Both the position numbers and the translations under genes were made by a program. Shown here piece by piece: positions 53,834 through 62,326 of a DNA stretch of 64,000 bases. The DNA is from Pectinatus sottacetonis (lineage in GTDB: Bacteria > Bacillota > Negativicutes > Selenomonadales > Selenomonadaceae). Where the stretch lies: NCBI RefSeq assembly GCF_015732155.1, contig NZ_WIQK01000001.1:1312001-1376000 (forward strand), in the 5' to 3' direction. The notes beneath the pieces were generated by a model. The model made no database searches, was not told where the DNA came from, and worked only from the letters and a program-made list of their open reading frames with translations. Numbering within the stretch: the stretch's first letter is position 1; each line of letters begins with the position of its first letter.

Positions 53834-54715
53834 TTGGCCGTATCAATAAAAGTACCAGGCTCTTGTGGAGAACTAGTCCAGGGAGTTATAGACGGTACGT
53901 CTTTTCTCGTTACTTGTCCCATCAATGTATTTACCACTGCGGTTGTTAATTTTGGACCAAATTTTTGTTCCGAAAAGCCAATGAAGGAAAAAGCGCGGCA
54001 GGCAATAAAAAAAAGCTGTATTCAATTAGGTGTTAATGAAAAAAATTTAACATTAGAGTTATCATCACAGCTCATAAGAAGTAAAGGAATGTCATCAAGC
54101 AGTGCTGATATAGCAGCAGTCTGCAAAGCTATTGCCGTAGCCTGCAATAAGGATATGACGGATAGTCAGATAGCCAAAATTGCAGCGGCAATAGAGCCTA
54201 CAGATGGTATATTTTGCCGGGGAATTGTAAAATTTGATCATATACATGGAAAAATCCTTCAATATCTGGGGCCGCCGCCGCGGGTAAAAATAGTAATTTT
54301 TGATTGCGGTGGCGATGTTGATACAGTGCTTTTCAATCAACGTGATGAGCTGCCATTTTTGAATAGACAAAAAGAACATGACGTCAGGCAGGCATTAAAA
54401 TTTATTGAATATGGAATATTGAATAATGATATAGGTGCATTGGGTAGGGGAGCAACTATAAGTGCATTTGCCAACCAAGCTATTTTATTTAAACCGCAGC
54501 TGCAGCAAGTTTGGAATATTGCTAAAGAATATAAGGCGGCAGGAGTTAATGTAGCACACAGTGGGACACTTATTGGGGTAATATTTGCAGCCAGTGTAGA
54601 AAAGGATGTTTTGAATGAATACATTGGAAAAACAGATAAATACTGCCGTGATATTAAGTATTTATTTACAGCAGATTTAATATCAGGTGGTTTTTATATA
54701 ATGAAAAACTGCTAA
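53834..54715 (+). CDS. pduX: GHMP kinase, L-threonine kinase (PduX-like)
   Basis: A 293-residue GHMP-family kinase. The N-terminal KVPGSCGELVQG is diagnostic of PduX-type enzymes, with the ATP loop RSKGMSSSSADIAAV (in place of PxxxGLGSSAA) and a C-terminal NVAHSGTLIGVIF. It phosphorylates L-threonine to O-phospho-threonine for the cobalamin aminopropanol arm. The downstream CobD-type gene supports this. The start appears to be TTG at 53834 with AAGGAG very close (2 bases), so the exact start is less certain. Confidence 0.87.
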   Translation: MAVSIKVPGSCGELVQGVIDGTSFLVTCPINVFTTAVVNFGPNFCSEKPMKEKARQAIKKSCIQLGVNEKNLTLELSSQLIRSKGMSSSSADIAAVCKAIAVACNKDMTDSQIAKIAAAIEPTDGIFCRGIVKFDHIHGKILQYLGPPPRVKIVIFDCGGDVDTVLFNQRDELPFLNRQKEHDVRQALKFIEYGILNNDIGALGRGATISAFANQAILFKPQLQQVWNIAKEYKAAGVNVAHSGTLIGVIFAASVEKDVLNEYIGKTDKYCRDIKYLFTADLISGGFYIMKNC

Positions 54716-54820
54716 TAATAGCTCTGAAAAATATTATGTATTTCGGGGGGCCGGAGTATAACATTAATGATTTTACTACCTTAGTAGTATGGGGTCGTTC
54801 ATATTGAAAGGAAGAAGTTT

Positions 54821-55909
54821 ATGCCAGAACAAGACCAATTTGAACATGGTGGCAATATTTATAAAATGAAATTAAATACCGGCAGGGAAAGTATAATGGA
54901 TTTTAGTGCTAATATAAATCCTATGGGCCTGAGCAAAGCTGTGCGCAAGGCAATTATCGATAATGTTGATGATATAATACACTATCCTGATGTTAGCATG
55001 AATGAATTAAAAAACAAACTTAGTGAAATTTATGATATTTCTGTCCAACAAATAATAATAGGTAATGGGGCAGTAGAATTAATATATATTTTATGCCATG
55101 TGCTGATGCCACAGAATGTATTAATTACAGCACCAACTTTCAGCGAATATGAACGCGCGTCCAGAAGTGTCGGAGCAAAAATAACATATTGTACTTTAGC
55201 CGAAGAAGATAATTTTGAGTTATCACTGCAAAAAATTATTATTGCCATGAAAAATAAAGATTTACTATTCTTATGTAATCCAAATAATCCAACGGGTACA
55301 TTAATTGCTGCAGAAGATTTGACTCTTATTATAGAGCATGCAGAAGCTAATGGGTGCTTTGTGGTTATTGATGAATCTTTTATGGATTTTATAGCAAACA
55401 GCGGTGATTTTTCTGCTAAGCCATTGCTTAAAAATAATCATAATCTCTTTGTTTTACATTCATTGACCAAGTTTTTTGCGTTGCCGGGACTGCGTCTGGG
55501 ATTTGCAGTTTGTGCGGATAATGAAGTAATAAAGCGTATGTATTTGAATAAAGATCCCTGGAATGTAAACTGCTTAGCACAAAAAGCCGGACTTGCTGCA
55601 TTGGAAGATGAAAAATACCGGCGACGCAGCAGAAATTATACTCGCAGCGAAATCAATTATTTGTATGAGGAACTTTTGCATATGGATAAATTAAAAGTGT
55701 ATAAACCAACAGTGAATTACATTCTTATAAATATAAAGAAAACAGGGATAAAATCGAAACAGTTTAAACTGAAAATGCTTGATAAGGGTATTGCTGTAAG
55801 AGATTGTGCAAATTATCCGGGATTATCGGGAGATTTTATCCGTATAGCAGTGCGAACTAGAGAAGAAAATGATAAATTATTAGATGCAATGGAAGATGTT
55901 CTTAAATGA
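54821..55909 (+). CDS. cobD: Threonine-phosphate decarboxylase
   Basis: A 362-residue fold-type I PLP enzyme that converts O-phospho-threonine to aminopropanol phosphate for cobalamin assembly. It begins with HGGNIYKM-type text and MDFSANINPMG, typical of CobD and shared with HisC relatives; NPNNPTG and the lysine in HSLTKFFALPGLRLG form the cofactor site. The adjacent threonine kinase makes CobD more likely than histidinol-phosphate aminotransferase. A GGAAG precedes the ATG. Confidence 0.88.
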   Translation: MPEQDQFEHGGNIYKMKLNTGRESIMDFSANINPMGLSKAVRKAIIDNVDDIIHYPDVSMNELKNKLSEIYDISVQQIIIGNGAVELIYILCHVLMPQNVLITAPTFSEYERASRSVGAKITYCTLAEEDNFELSLQKIIIAMKNKDLLFLCNPNNPTGTLIAAEDLTLIIEHAEANGCFVVIDESFMDFIANSGDFSAKPLLKNNHNLFVLHSLTKFFALPGLRLGFAVCADNEVIKRMYLNKDPWNVNCLAQKAGLAALEDEKYRRRSRNYTRSEINYLYEELLHMDKLKVYKPTVNYILINIKKTGIKSKQFKLKMLDKGIAVRDCANYPGLSGDFIRIAVRTREENDKLLDAMEDVLK

Positions 55910-55958
55910 AATATATTATATAAATAAATTTTGTAGTTAGTAGTGTATTATAAGGTGT

Positions 55959-56010
55959 AATATTAAAATCCTTGTTCACTTCTTGGGAGGGGAACAAGGA
56001 TTTTAATATT
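55959..56010 (+). terminator. Strong terminator after cobD
   Basis: A perfect 19-bp inverted repeat (55959-55977 with 55992-56010) containing AAAATCCTTGTTC, followed by TTTC. Confidence 0.9.
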
Positions 56011-56035
56011 TTTCGAATATTTATAAAATATAAAA

Positions 56036-56065
56036 TTGACATAATTTATATAATGGTGTTATTCT
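56036..56065 (+). promoter_or_regulatory. Probable galM promoter
   Basis: A consensus -35 TTGACA (56036-56041) is followed, after 18 bases, by TATTCT (56060-56065), about 52 bases before the galM start. Confidence 0.4.
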
Positions 56066-56117
56066 ATAAAAAGAAAAGGTTTACTGGATTTAATTTATTG
56101 AAAGAAGGGTAAATAAA

Positions 56118-57161
56118 ATGGGAGTAGAAAAAAATTTTTTTGGTAAAATAGCTGATGGAAGAAGTGTAGTATTATATACAATCACTAATAAAAATGGAAT
56201 GAAAGTTTCTGTTTCTAGTTTTGGCGGAGCAATACAAAAAATAGTTGTGCCAGCTAAAAAACCGATAGATGTTGTACTGGGATATGATACTGCGGCAGAA
56301 TATGAAAATCAGGACACCTACATTGGATCATTGATAGGACGAATGGGAAACAGAATAGAAAAAGGAAAATTTACCTTAAATGGAATAAATTATAATTTAT
56401 TTACAAATAATGGTGAAAATCATCTGCATGGTGGAAAAATAGGCTTTGACAAAAAAATATGGGATGCAGCAATAATAAGTGATAATGAAATAAAACTTTC
56501 ATATACAAGTCTGGATGGAGAAGAAGGCTATCCAGGTGAATTAAAAGTATCAGTCAGTTATAAATTGGTAGAATGCAATACACTGCTTCTTGAATATCAG
56601 GCACGTACTACAAAGGATACTTTATGTAATCTTACTAATCATAGTTACTTTAATTTATCAGGTTATGATAGTGGAAATGCTGGGGACCAGTTAGTACAGT
56701 TGTTTGTAGATGAATATACAGCAACTGATAAAAATTCTATTCCGCATGGTGAAATTTTATCAGTAAAGGGGACGCCATTTGATCTGCAAACAGCAAAACC
56801 TATAAAAAATGGCTGGGATGCTGAATTTCAAACAATACAGGAAGCAGGTGGGTATGATCATAATTTTATTGTGCCGGAATTTAACGGCAATATGAAAAAA
56901 ATAGCCCGGGCACATAGCAATGAAACGGGTATAAGTATGACTGTTTTCACTACACTGCCGGGGTTCCAGTTTTATACAGGTAACTATCTTAATCCCAAAG
57001 TAAAAGGGAAGGATGGTGTGCCGTTAGAAAGACGGTCAGGATATTGTTTTGAAAGCCAGTATTTTCCTAATGCAGTAAATGTACCGTCTTTTATTACACC
57101 GATATTACGAAAGGGAAATATTTATAAAGCATCAACAGCATATCATTTTACTGTGGAATAA
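56118..57161 (+). CDS. galM: Aldose 1-epimerase (galactose mutarotase)
   Basis: A 347-residue full-length mutarotase that interconverts alpha and beta anomers of galactose and glucose. Conserved features are GRMGNRIEKGKF, NHLHGGKIGFDKK, the catalytic histidine in LTNHSYFNLSG, GGYDHNF and the catalytic-glutamate region CFESQYFPNAVN. AAGAAGG lies before the ATG. It is a single-gene unit with its own promoter-like sequence and terminator; other Leloir genes are not in the window. Confidence 0.93.
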   Translation: MGVEKNFFGKIADGRSVVLYTITNKNGMKVSVSSFGGAIQKIVVPAKKPIDVVLGYDTAAEYENQDTYIGSLIGRMGNRIEKGKFTLNGINYNLFTNNGENHLHGGKIGFDKKIWDAAIISDNEIKLSYTSLDGEEGYPGELKVSVSYKLVECNTLLLEYQARTTKDTLCNLTNHSYFNLSGYDSGNAGDQLVQLFVDEYTATDKNSIPHGEILSVKGTPFDLQTAKPIKNGWDAEFQTIQEAGGYDHNFIVPEFNGNMKKIARAHSNETGISMTVFTTLPGFQFYTGNYLNPKVKGKDGVPLERRSGYCFESQYFPNAVNVPSFITPILRKGNIYKASTAYHFTVE

Positions 57162-57249
57162 AAAATTTATTGCAAGTAATTTTTATTTACAAATGGGCAA
57201 TCTATCATACCAAGTTTCCTATGATTAATGAGGGAAACTGCTCAATGCA

Positions 57250-57295
57250 GCGGTATATTGCAATATTAATAATGTCAATGTATTGCAATAACCGC
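57250..57295. terminator. Terminator between convergent galM and cheX-type genes
   Basis: GCGGTATATTGCAATA (57250-57265) pairs with TATTGCAATAACCGC (57281-57295), with one bulged base, followed by TTTTC. Confidence 0.8.
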
Positions 57296-57355
57296 TTTTC
57301 TCTCATAGATAAAAGTAAAATCAGATAAATTACGTAAATATAATAATATAAAATA

Positions 57356-57820
57356 TTACATTAAGCCAATGTGAAGATGAACAGGAATATCATCACACAA
57401 TAATTCCACTACAACAGTTTGAGGAACAGGAATACCAACCTGTCCGTCACTGTCACTTATCAAAAGGGTAGGAGGGGAAATATCAAGCCCGGCTACATCT
57501 GCTTTGCTGAATTGGGTACAGGCATTAGCACATACCATATTCCCCATTTCTGATATAGCACTCTGGGCTAATTTGTTAAATTCCGGTACTTCCATGCCCA
57601 TCATCATTTTGCTAGCAAACTTCTTAGCGCCTTCCTTGTCCATCCCAATTAGAATAACGCCTTTTATTGAACCAACTACAGCGATGTTTAGTAGTACGCC
57701 ATTGTAGGAAAATGATGAACCGGTAACTGAAACACCGGTTTTTTCTATTTTTTGGATGCCGATTTGCGGTAAGACTTCCCTGAAGGCAGTGATTACGGGA
57801 TTAATGATATTTACATCCAT
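57356..57820 (-). CDS. CheX/CheC-family chemotaxis phosphatase-like protein
   Basis: A 154-residue protein with the CheX fold: N-terminal INPVITAFREVLPQI, KTGVSVTGSSFSYNGV, and the phosphatase motif E91-x-x-N94 in SEMGNMVCANA. CheX proteins dephosphorylate CheY-P. It is downstream of, and overlaps by 10 bases, a receiver-CheX fusion gene, so the two probably act as a pair. No other chemotaxis gene lies beside them. Confidence 0.88.
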   Translation of the reverse strand: MDVNIINPVITAFREVLPQIGIQKIEKTGVSVTGSSFSYNGVLLNIAVVGSIKGVILIGMDKEGAKKFASKMMMGMEVPEFNKLAQSAISEMGNMVCANACTQFSKADVAGLDISPPTLLISDSDGQVGIPVPQTVVVELLCDDIPVHLHIGLM

Positions 57821-58671
57821 AATGTCGACCCCTTTTTAAAACCTACACCTAAGAAGATTTTACCATAATCGGTTTTGGCCAGAGCTTGTTCGATTTTTAC
57901 GCTGGGACTGACTAATTCAGCTGAATTTCCGTGAAACATGCTGGGAGGAGATACACGTAGCCCTAAAGCTTTTTCCTGCTTATTGAGCATGGAACAAGCC
58001 CGTCCGCCGATAATATTAGAAAGCTCTGATACCATAGCCAGTGTTTCGTCTTCATTCTTGGGAGGACGGTGCAGGATGGCTTGTACTAAGTTTTGGGCAG
58101 TTTCGGAGGAGAGATCCATTATCATAGTTCCTGTATACTGGCCGATAATGCCAATAACTGAAGTGACACCACTTGAGTTATAAGGTTTAGTGATAGATCT
58201 GTTTTCAGCGAAAAAAACAGGAACCTTAGCCATGCGGGTTATATTTTGTGATAGAGCTTCCTTAAAAATTTCAATGCCGGATGATAATAATTGGTCAAAA
58301 AGGGTGTCTGGCGAGAGAACTTTATGAATAACGGCGAAAAGAACATCAGCCTCAACGGGTTTTTGTACATAACCAGCGATGCCAATACGTTTCGCTTCCA
58401 TTTCAGTTTCTTCATCTTTCATTGAACTAGACAAGATTATTTTAGTATCGGGGTCATTATGGAGCAGAGCCCGGCTTACTTCAAAACCATCATGATCAGG
58501 CATTGCAATATCCATGGTCACAATGTCAGGATGAGTTTTGTTGTACATAGATATGGCTGAATCCAATGAGTCTGCCTCAGCAACAACATCGTAGCCGCCT
58601 TCCTTTAATGCATCTGCAATCAGTGTGCGGGAAAAAGGAGAGTCATCGACTATCATAATTTTAGCTGACAT
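57811..58671 (-). CDS. Response regulator with CheY-like receiver and CheX-like phosphatase domain
   Basis: A 286-residue two-domain protein. The receiver (1-120) has D9, D10, phospho-acceptor D54 (IVTMDIAMP) and a switch lysine in YVQKPVEADV. The second domain (about 130-280) is CheX/CheC-like, with an ExxN motif at E216-N219 (SELSNIIGGRA). It could both receive and remove phosphate, adjusting chemotaxis or another phosphorelay. ATG at 58671 has AAGGAG 8 bases upstream; the open frame extends to 58716 without a ribosome site. Confidence 0.88.
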   Translation of the reverse strand: MSAKIMIVDDSPFSRTLIADALKEGGYDVVAEADSLDSAISMYNKTHPDIVTMDIAMPDHDGFEVSRALLHNDPDTKIILSSSMKDEETEMEAKRIGIAGYVQKPVEADVLFAVIHKVLSPDTLFDQLLSSGIEIFKEALSQNITRMAKVPVFFAENRSITKPYNSSGVTSVIGIIGQYTGTMIMDLSSETAQNLVQAILHRPPKNEDETLAMVSELSNIIGGRACSMLNKQEKALGLRVSPPSMFHGNSAELVSPSVKIEQALAKTDYGKIFLGVGFKKGSTLWM

Positions 58672-58835
58672 AATATCAACTCCTTTATATTTATACTTGA
58701 TTATACTATTCGACAAAAAAGAAAAAAACCTTTTAGTTATTTTATTGCAGGCAATATATACATATTATACGTATGAGATGATTAGACATCAATAATATGA
58801 TAAAATGTTACTAAAAAGATGAAGGGACGTTATTT

Positions 58836-59852
58836 ATGAAAATATTAGTAACAGGTGGAGCGGGATTTATTGGCAGTAATTTTATTTATCAGCAGTTGGC
58901 ATATCACAATGATGAGATAGTGTGCCTTGATTTATTAACTTATGCGGGTAATCTCTCTACATTGGATAAAGCCGCTAAGGATAATAGATTCAAATTTATA
59001 AAGGGCGACATAGCTGACCGGGAATTTATTTATGGTTTATTTGCAGTAGAAAAACCGGACATTGTAGTTAATTTCGCAGCAGAAAGCCATGTTGACAGAT
59101 CGATAAAAATGCCCGAAATATTTTTACAAACGAATATAATAGGAACTAGTGTACTTATGGATGCCTGCCGTAAATATGGCATAAAAAGATATCATCAGGT
59201 ATCAACTGATGAGGTTTATGGAGATTTGCCGCTGGATCGTCCTGATTTGTTTTTTACGGAGAACACTCCTGTACATGCATCAAGTCCTTATTCAGCCTCT
59301 AAAGCTTCGGCAGATTTATTGGTCCAGGCTTATTACAGGACCTATGGGTTGCCAGTGACAATTTCGCGCTGTTCTAATAATTATGGTCCTTACCATTTTC
59401 CAGAAAAATTGATTCCGTTAATGATAATAAATGCCCTGAACGATAAAAAACTGCCAGTTTATGGCAAAGGAGCGAATGTACGTGATTGGCTTTATGTAGA
59501 GGATCATTGTAAAGCTATTGACCTCATTATAAGAAAAGGCCGGTCGGGAGAAATATATAATATTGGCGGACATAATGAAAAAACAAATCTCCAGGTAGTC
59601 AAGATTATTTTACGAGAATTAAATAAACCGGAAAGTTTAATTGACTTTGTCACAGACCGCCCAGGCCACGATAGACGATATGCAATTGATCCGGCTAAAA
59701 TACATATGCAGCTTGGCTGGCTGCCGGAAACGAACTTTGAATCGGGAATAAAAAAGACCATAAAATGGTATTTGGAAAATAAAACATGGTGGGAAGAAAT
59801 AATAAATGGAGCATATAAGGACTATTATCAGAGAATGTATGAAAAAAGATAA
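58836..59852 (+). CDS. rmlB: dTDP-glucose 4,6-dehydratase
   Basis: A 338-residue extended SDR that converts dTDP-glucose to dTDP-4-keto-6-deoxyglucose. It has the NAD motif TGGAGFIGSNFIY, FAAESHVDRSI, STDEVYGDLP and the catalytic YxxxK in SPYSASKASADLL. It is separated from rmlA/rmlC by about 5 kb containing cobalamin, galM and CheX-type genes. GAAGGGACG precedes the ATG. Confidence 0.95.
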   Translation: MKILVTGGAGFIGSNFIYQQLAYHNDEIVCLDLLTYAGNLSTLDKAAKDNRFKFIKGDIADREFIYGLFAVEKPDIVVNFAAESHVDRSIKMPEIFLQTNIIGTSVLMDACRKYGIKRYHQVSTDEVYGDLPLDRPDLFFTENTPVHASSPYSASKASADLLVQAYYRTYGLPVTISRCSNNYGPYHFPEKLIPLMIINALNDKKLPVYGKGANVRDWLYVEDHCKAIDLIIRKGRSGEIYNIGGHNEKTNLQVVKIILRELNKPESLIDFVTDRPGHDRRYAIDPAKIHMQLGWLPETNFESGIKKTIKWYLENKTWWEEIINGAYKDYYQRMYEKR

Positions 59853-59942
59853 TAATCCTGTATATCATTGTTGTGTGAAAAATTTGTTATATAAAAAATT
59901 GCGGTTGATATCGTTTTTGCCTGTACTATTATTGTATGTTGA

Positions 59943-60320
59943 CTATTTTATGGCTATGCATTCTATTTCGATGAGTACATCTTTGGGCAGGCGTGAAACT
60001 TCTACGCAAGAGCGGGCTGGGCAGATCCCCGTGAAAAACTGTCCATAGATTTCGTTTACAATAGGAAAATCAGTCATGTTTTTTATAAACACAGTAGTTT
60101 TTATTACATTATCCAGGGAAGAACCGCCCTTTTCCAATATGGTTTTTAAATTTATCAATACCTGTTTTGTCTGGCAGGCAATATCCTGGGGAATTTTTCC
60201 TGTTTCCGGGATTATGGCAATTTGTCCCGAAGTAAAGATGAATTTAGCAAAAACGGAAACAGCTTGCGAGTATGGACCTAAAGCGGAAGGGGCTTTATCA
60301 GTATGGATTTCTTGTTTCAT
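59943..60320 (-). CDS. RidA family (YjgF/YER057c/UK114) protein
   Basis: A 125-residue trimeric-type enzyme that hydrolyses reactive enamine/imine intermediates released by PLP enzymes. SALGPYSQAV, FTSGQIAI, the arginine in GICPARSCVEVSRLPKDVLIEIE and the terminal EC are typical; the usual catalytic Arg is present. It follows pdxK by 20 bases on the same strand, so PLP supply and PLP-enzyme damage control would be co-expressed. Confidence 0.93.
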   Translation of the reverse strand: MKQEIHTDKAPSALGPYSQAVSVFAKFIFTSGQIAIIPETGKIPQDIACQTKQVLINLKTILEKGGSSLDNVIKTTVFIKNMTDFPIVNEIYGQFFTGICPARSCVEVSRLPKDVLIEIECIAIK

Positions 60321-60340
60321 ATGAGGTACTCCTTTATATT

Positions 60341-61144
60341 TTATTTACGCAGAGCCCAATGACAGACCGCACCAGTGAATTTGTTGAGTTTGAATGAATT
60401 GACAACAGCCTCTTGCATAAAAGCCTGAGTGGTCTTAAAAGCATCATGGATAGTTGCTCCCTTAGCCAGACAGGCTGTTATAGCTGCTGAGAAACTGCAT
60501 CCGGCACCACTGTTATAAATATTACTCAGCTTGGGTTTTTGCTCTATAAGAAAGTCATGACCATCGAATAATACATCGGACATATCATCAGAAGCAAAAC
60601 GGCTGCCTGATTTTATGATTATGTTTTTAGCACCAAGCTCATGGATTTTCACGCAGGCCGTTTTTATATCATCAATGGTTTTTATAGAGGGAATATCAGC
60701 AAGATAAGCTGCCTCTAAAGTGTTTGGCGTAATTACATCAGCATATTTTACCAGTTTTGTTTTTATTGCCGCAGCGGCTTCAGGAACCATTATCGTATCA
60801 ATACCTTTGCATACCATGACTGGATCAATTACAATATTTTTAAATTTGTATTTTTCAATGGAGTTTACAACTAATTCTACCAGTGCAGCAGAACCGAGCA
60901 TACCGGTTTTCATGGCATCGGGAGTAATACTGCCGCCAATGGTGTCAATTTGTTTTTCTATGGTAGACAGTTCAATGGGAAATATGTCATGTGACCAAGT
61001 TTGAGGATTTTGTGCAACAATGACAGTTAGAGCAGTCATGCCATAAACTTTCATTTCTTCAAATGTTTTTAAATCTGCTTCCATACCGGCACTGCCCGAA
61101 GTATCAGAACCAGCGATAGTTAATGCTTTAAAATTTTCAGACAT
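60341..61144 (-). CDS. pdxK: Pyridoxine/pyridoxal kinase of the ThiD-like (B. subtilis PdxK) type
   Basis: A 267-residue ribokinase-fold enzyme. ALTIAGSDTSGSAGMEADLKTF and VYGMTALTVIVAQNP match the B. subtilis PdxK subgroup of the ThiD family, with VIDPVMVCKG, VITPNTLEAAYL and the active-site GAGCSFSAAI with its cysteine. It phosphorylates vitamin B6 forms; activity on hydroxymethylpyrimidine cannot be excluded. ATG at 61144 has AAAGGTGA 7 bases upstream. Confidence 0.87.
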   Translation of the reverse strand: MSENFKALTIAGSDTSGSAGMEADLKTFEEMKVYGMTALTVIVAQNPQTWSHDIFPIELSTIEKQIDTIGGSITPDAMKTGMLGSAALVELVVNSIEKYKFKNIVIDPVMVCKGIDTIMVPEAAAAIKTKLVKYADVITPNTLEAAYLADIPSIKTIDDIKTACVKIHELGAKNIIIKSGSRFASDDMSDVLFDGHDFLIEQKPKLSNIYNSGAGCSFSAAITACLAKGATIHDAFKTTQAFMQEAVVNSFKLNKFTGAVCHWALRK

Positions 61145-61431
61145 GAGAATCACCTTTATTAATCTATTTTTGTCCACTCTCTACGAGTATAGGTAAAATT
61201 ATAGAGAACGTTTTATTAAAAGTCAATTATAGAAAAATGTAAAAAAGACAAACAGACAGGACAATATTTTGCTGCTGTTCAGCCATAAACAAGTGATTTA
61301 TTGTATATTTATAATGAAGTTTTATATAGCACAAAAATAAGTCAATAAGCAACTTTATAATTAAAGAAGAAAATGTTTTGCCAAAGGTTTATAGATATGT
61401 TTAAAAATATGTTTTGCTGATAAGGAAAAAC

Positions 61432-61460
61432 TTGACATATTATAAAAAGAAAATTATAAT
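61432..61460 (+). promoter_or_regulatory. Consensus promoter for tRNA-Pro
   Basis: A perfect -35 TTGACA (61432-61437), 17-base spacer and perfect -10 TATAAT (61455-61460), ending 9 bases before the tRNA. Confidence 0.9.
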
Positions 61461-61469
61461 ATATCCATT

Positions 61470-61546
61470 CGGGACGTGGCTCAGTTTGGTAGAGCACTAC
61501 CTTGGGGTGGTAGGGGTCGTGGGTTCAAATCCCGCCGTTCCGACCA
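61470..61546 (+). tRNA. tRNA-Pro (anticodon GGG)
   Basis: A 77-base cloverleaf with encoded CCA. The acceptor stem CGGGACG pairs with CGTTCCG, including one G-T pair. The anticodon stem CTACC/GGTAG encloses the loop TTGGGGT, giving anticodon GGG. The T arm has GTGGG-TTCAAAT-CCCGC. Reads CCC and CCU codons. Confidence 0.95.
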
Positions 61547-61557
61547 TGATGAGAGAT

Positions 61558-61586
61558 AAGCACTATAACGAGAAGTTATAGTGCTT
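61558..61586 (+). terminator. Terminator after tRNA-Pro
   Basis: A perfect 12-bp stem AAGCACTATAAC (61558-61569) with GTTATAGTGCTT (61575-61586), followed by TTTA. Confidence 0.85.
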
Positions 61587-61693
61587 TTTAAGGTGTAATA
61601 TAGCTTGAATAATGCATTTTATTATGGTAATTTATCAGCTGTTGTTATATAATAAAAAAATGAACATGATTCGTAAATAAAAGAGGTGTCTTT

Positions 61694-62326
61694 TTGTATC
61701 CGATAAATCTGATTCTTGACGATAAACCGTGTGTTGTTATAGGCGGTGGTGAGGTAGCCTATCGCAAGATAAAAGGACTTATTGAAGCTAAAGCAAAAGT
61801 TACTGTTATTTCACCTAGATTGCATGATAAACTTGCCCGAATGAATGCTGATGGTGAATTTACATGGATAAATAGGGAATATAGGGACGGCGATATAAAA
61901 AATTATATATTGGCTGTCAGTGCTACTGATGATGAAACTATAAACCATAAAGTGGCAAATGAAGCGAAAAAAGAGAAAATTCTTATAAATGTTGTTGATC
62001 ACTTGGCATTATGTGATTTTGCTATGCCAGCGGTTATAAGGCGAGGTAACTTACTCGTAACATCATCAACAAATGGAAAGAGTCCCGCTATGGCCAGAGA
62101 AATCCGACGTGAATTAGAAAAATTTCTCGATAATGGATATGCTCCCTTTATTGATAAAATGGCAGAATTAAGGCAGAAAGCAAAAAAAGCCATACCAACA
62201 TTTCAGCAGCGGGAAGACTTTTGGCGGCAGGTACTTGACGAGGATATATTAAAGTTAGTAAGAATGGGTAAGATTAAAGAAGCGGAGGATAAGATTTGTA
62301 ATGCAATTAGCAGTTTTAGGGCTTAA
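61694..62326 (+). CDS. Precorrin-2 dehydrogenase / sirohydrochlorin ferrochelatase-like protein (CysG N-terminal type)
   Basis: A 210-residue bifunctional-type enzyme that oxidises precorrin-2 to sirohydrochlorin and may insert iron. The NAD motif VVIGGGEVAYRKIKGL is near the N-terminus, and the central SSTNGKSPAMAREIRRELE is a family hallmark. The start is TTG (61694), with AGAGGTG 8 bases upstream. Its end overlaps hemA by 26 bases. With hemA and hemC it forms a tetrapyrrole operon leading to siroheme or cobalamin. Confidence 0.92.
   Translation: MYPINLILDDKPCVVIGGGEVAYRKIKGLIEAKAKVTVISPRLHDKLARMNADGEFTWINREYRDGDIKNYILAVSATDDETINHKVANEAKKEKILINVVDHLALCDFAMPAVIRRGNLLVTSSTNGKSPAMAREIRRELEKFLDNGYAPFIDKMAELRQKAKKAIPTFQQREDFWRQVLDEDILKLVRMGKIKEAEDKICNAISSFRA

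Noticed and set aside
54721-54820. Cobalamin riboswitch before cobD
   Set aside because: The 105-base gap is too short, and no B12-box-like sequence is seen; only a small ACTAC/GTAGT hairpin is present.
61470-61546. tRNA-Pro 3' end as an integration (att) site
   Set aside because: No direct repeat of the tRNA 3' end and no integrase gene follows; the next gene is part of the heme operon.
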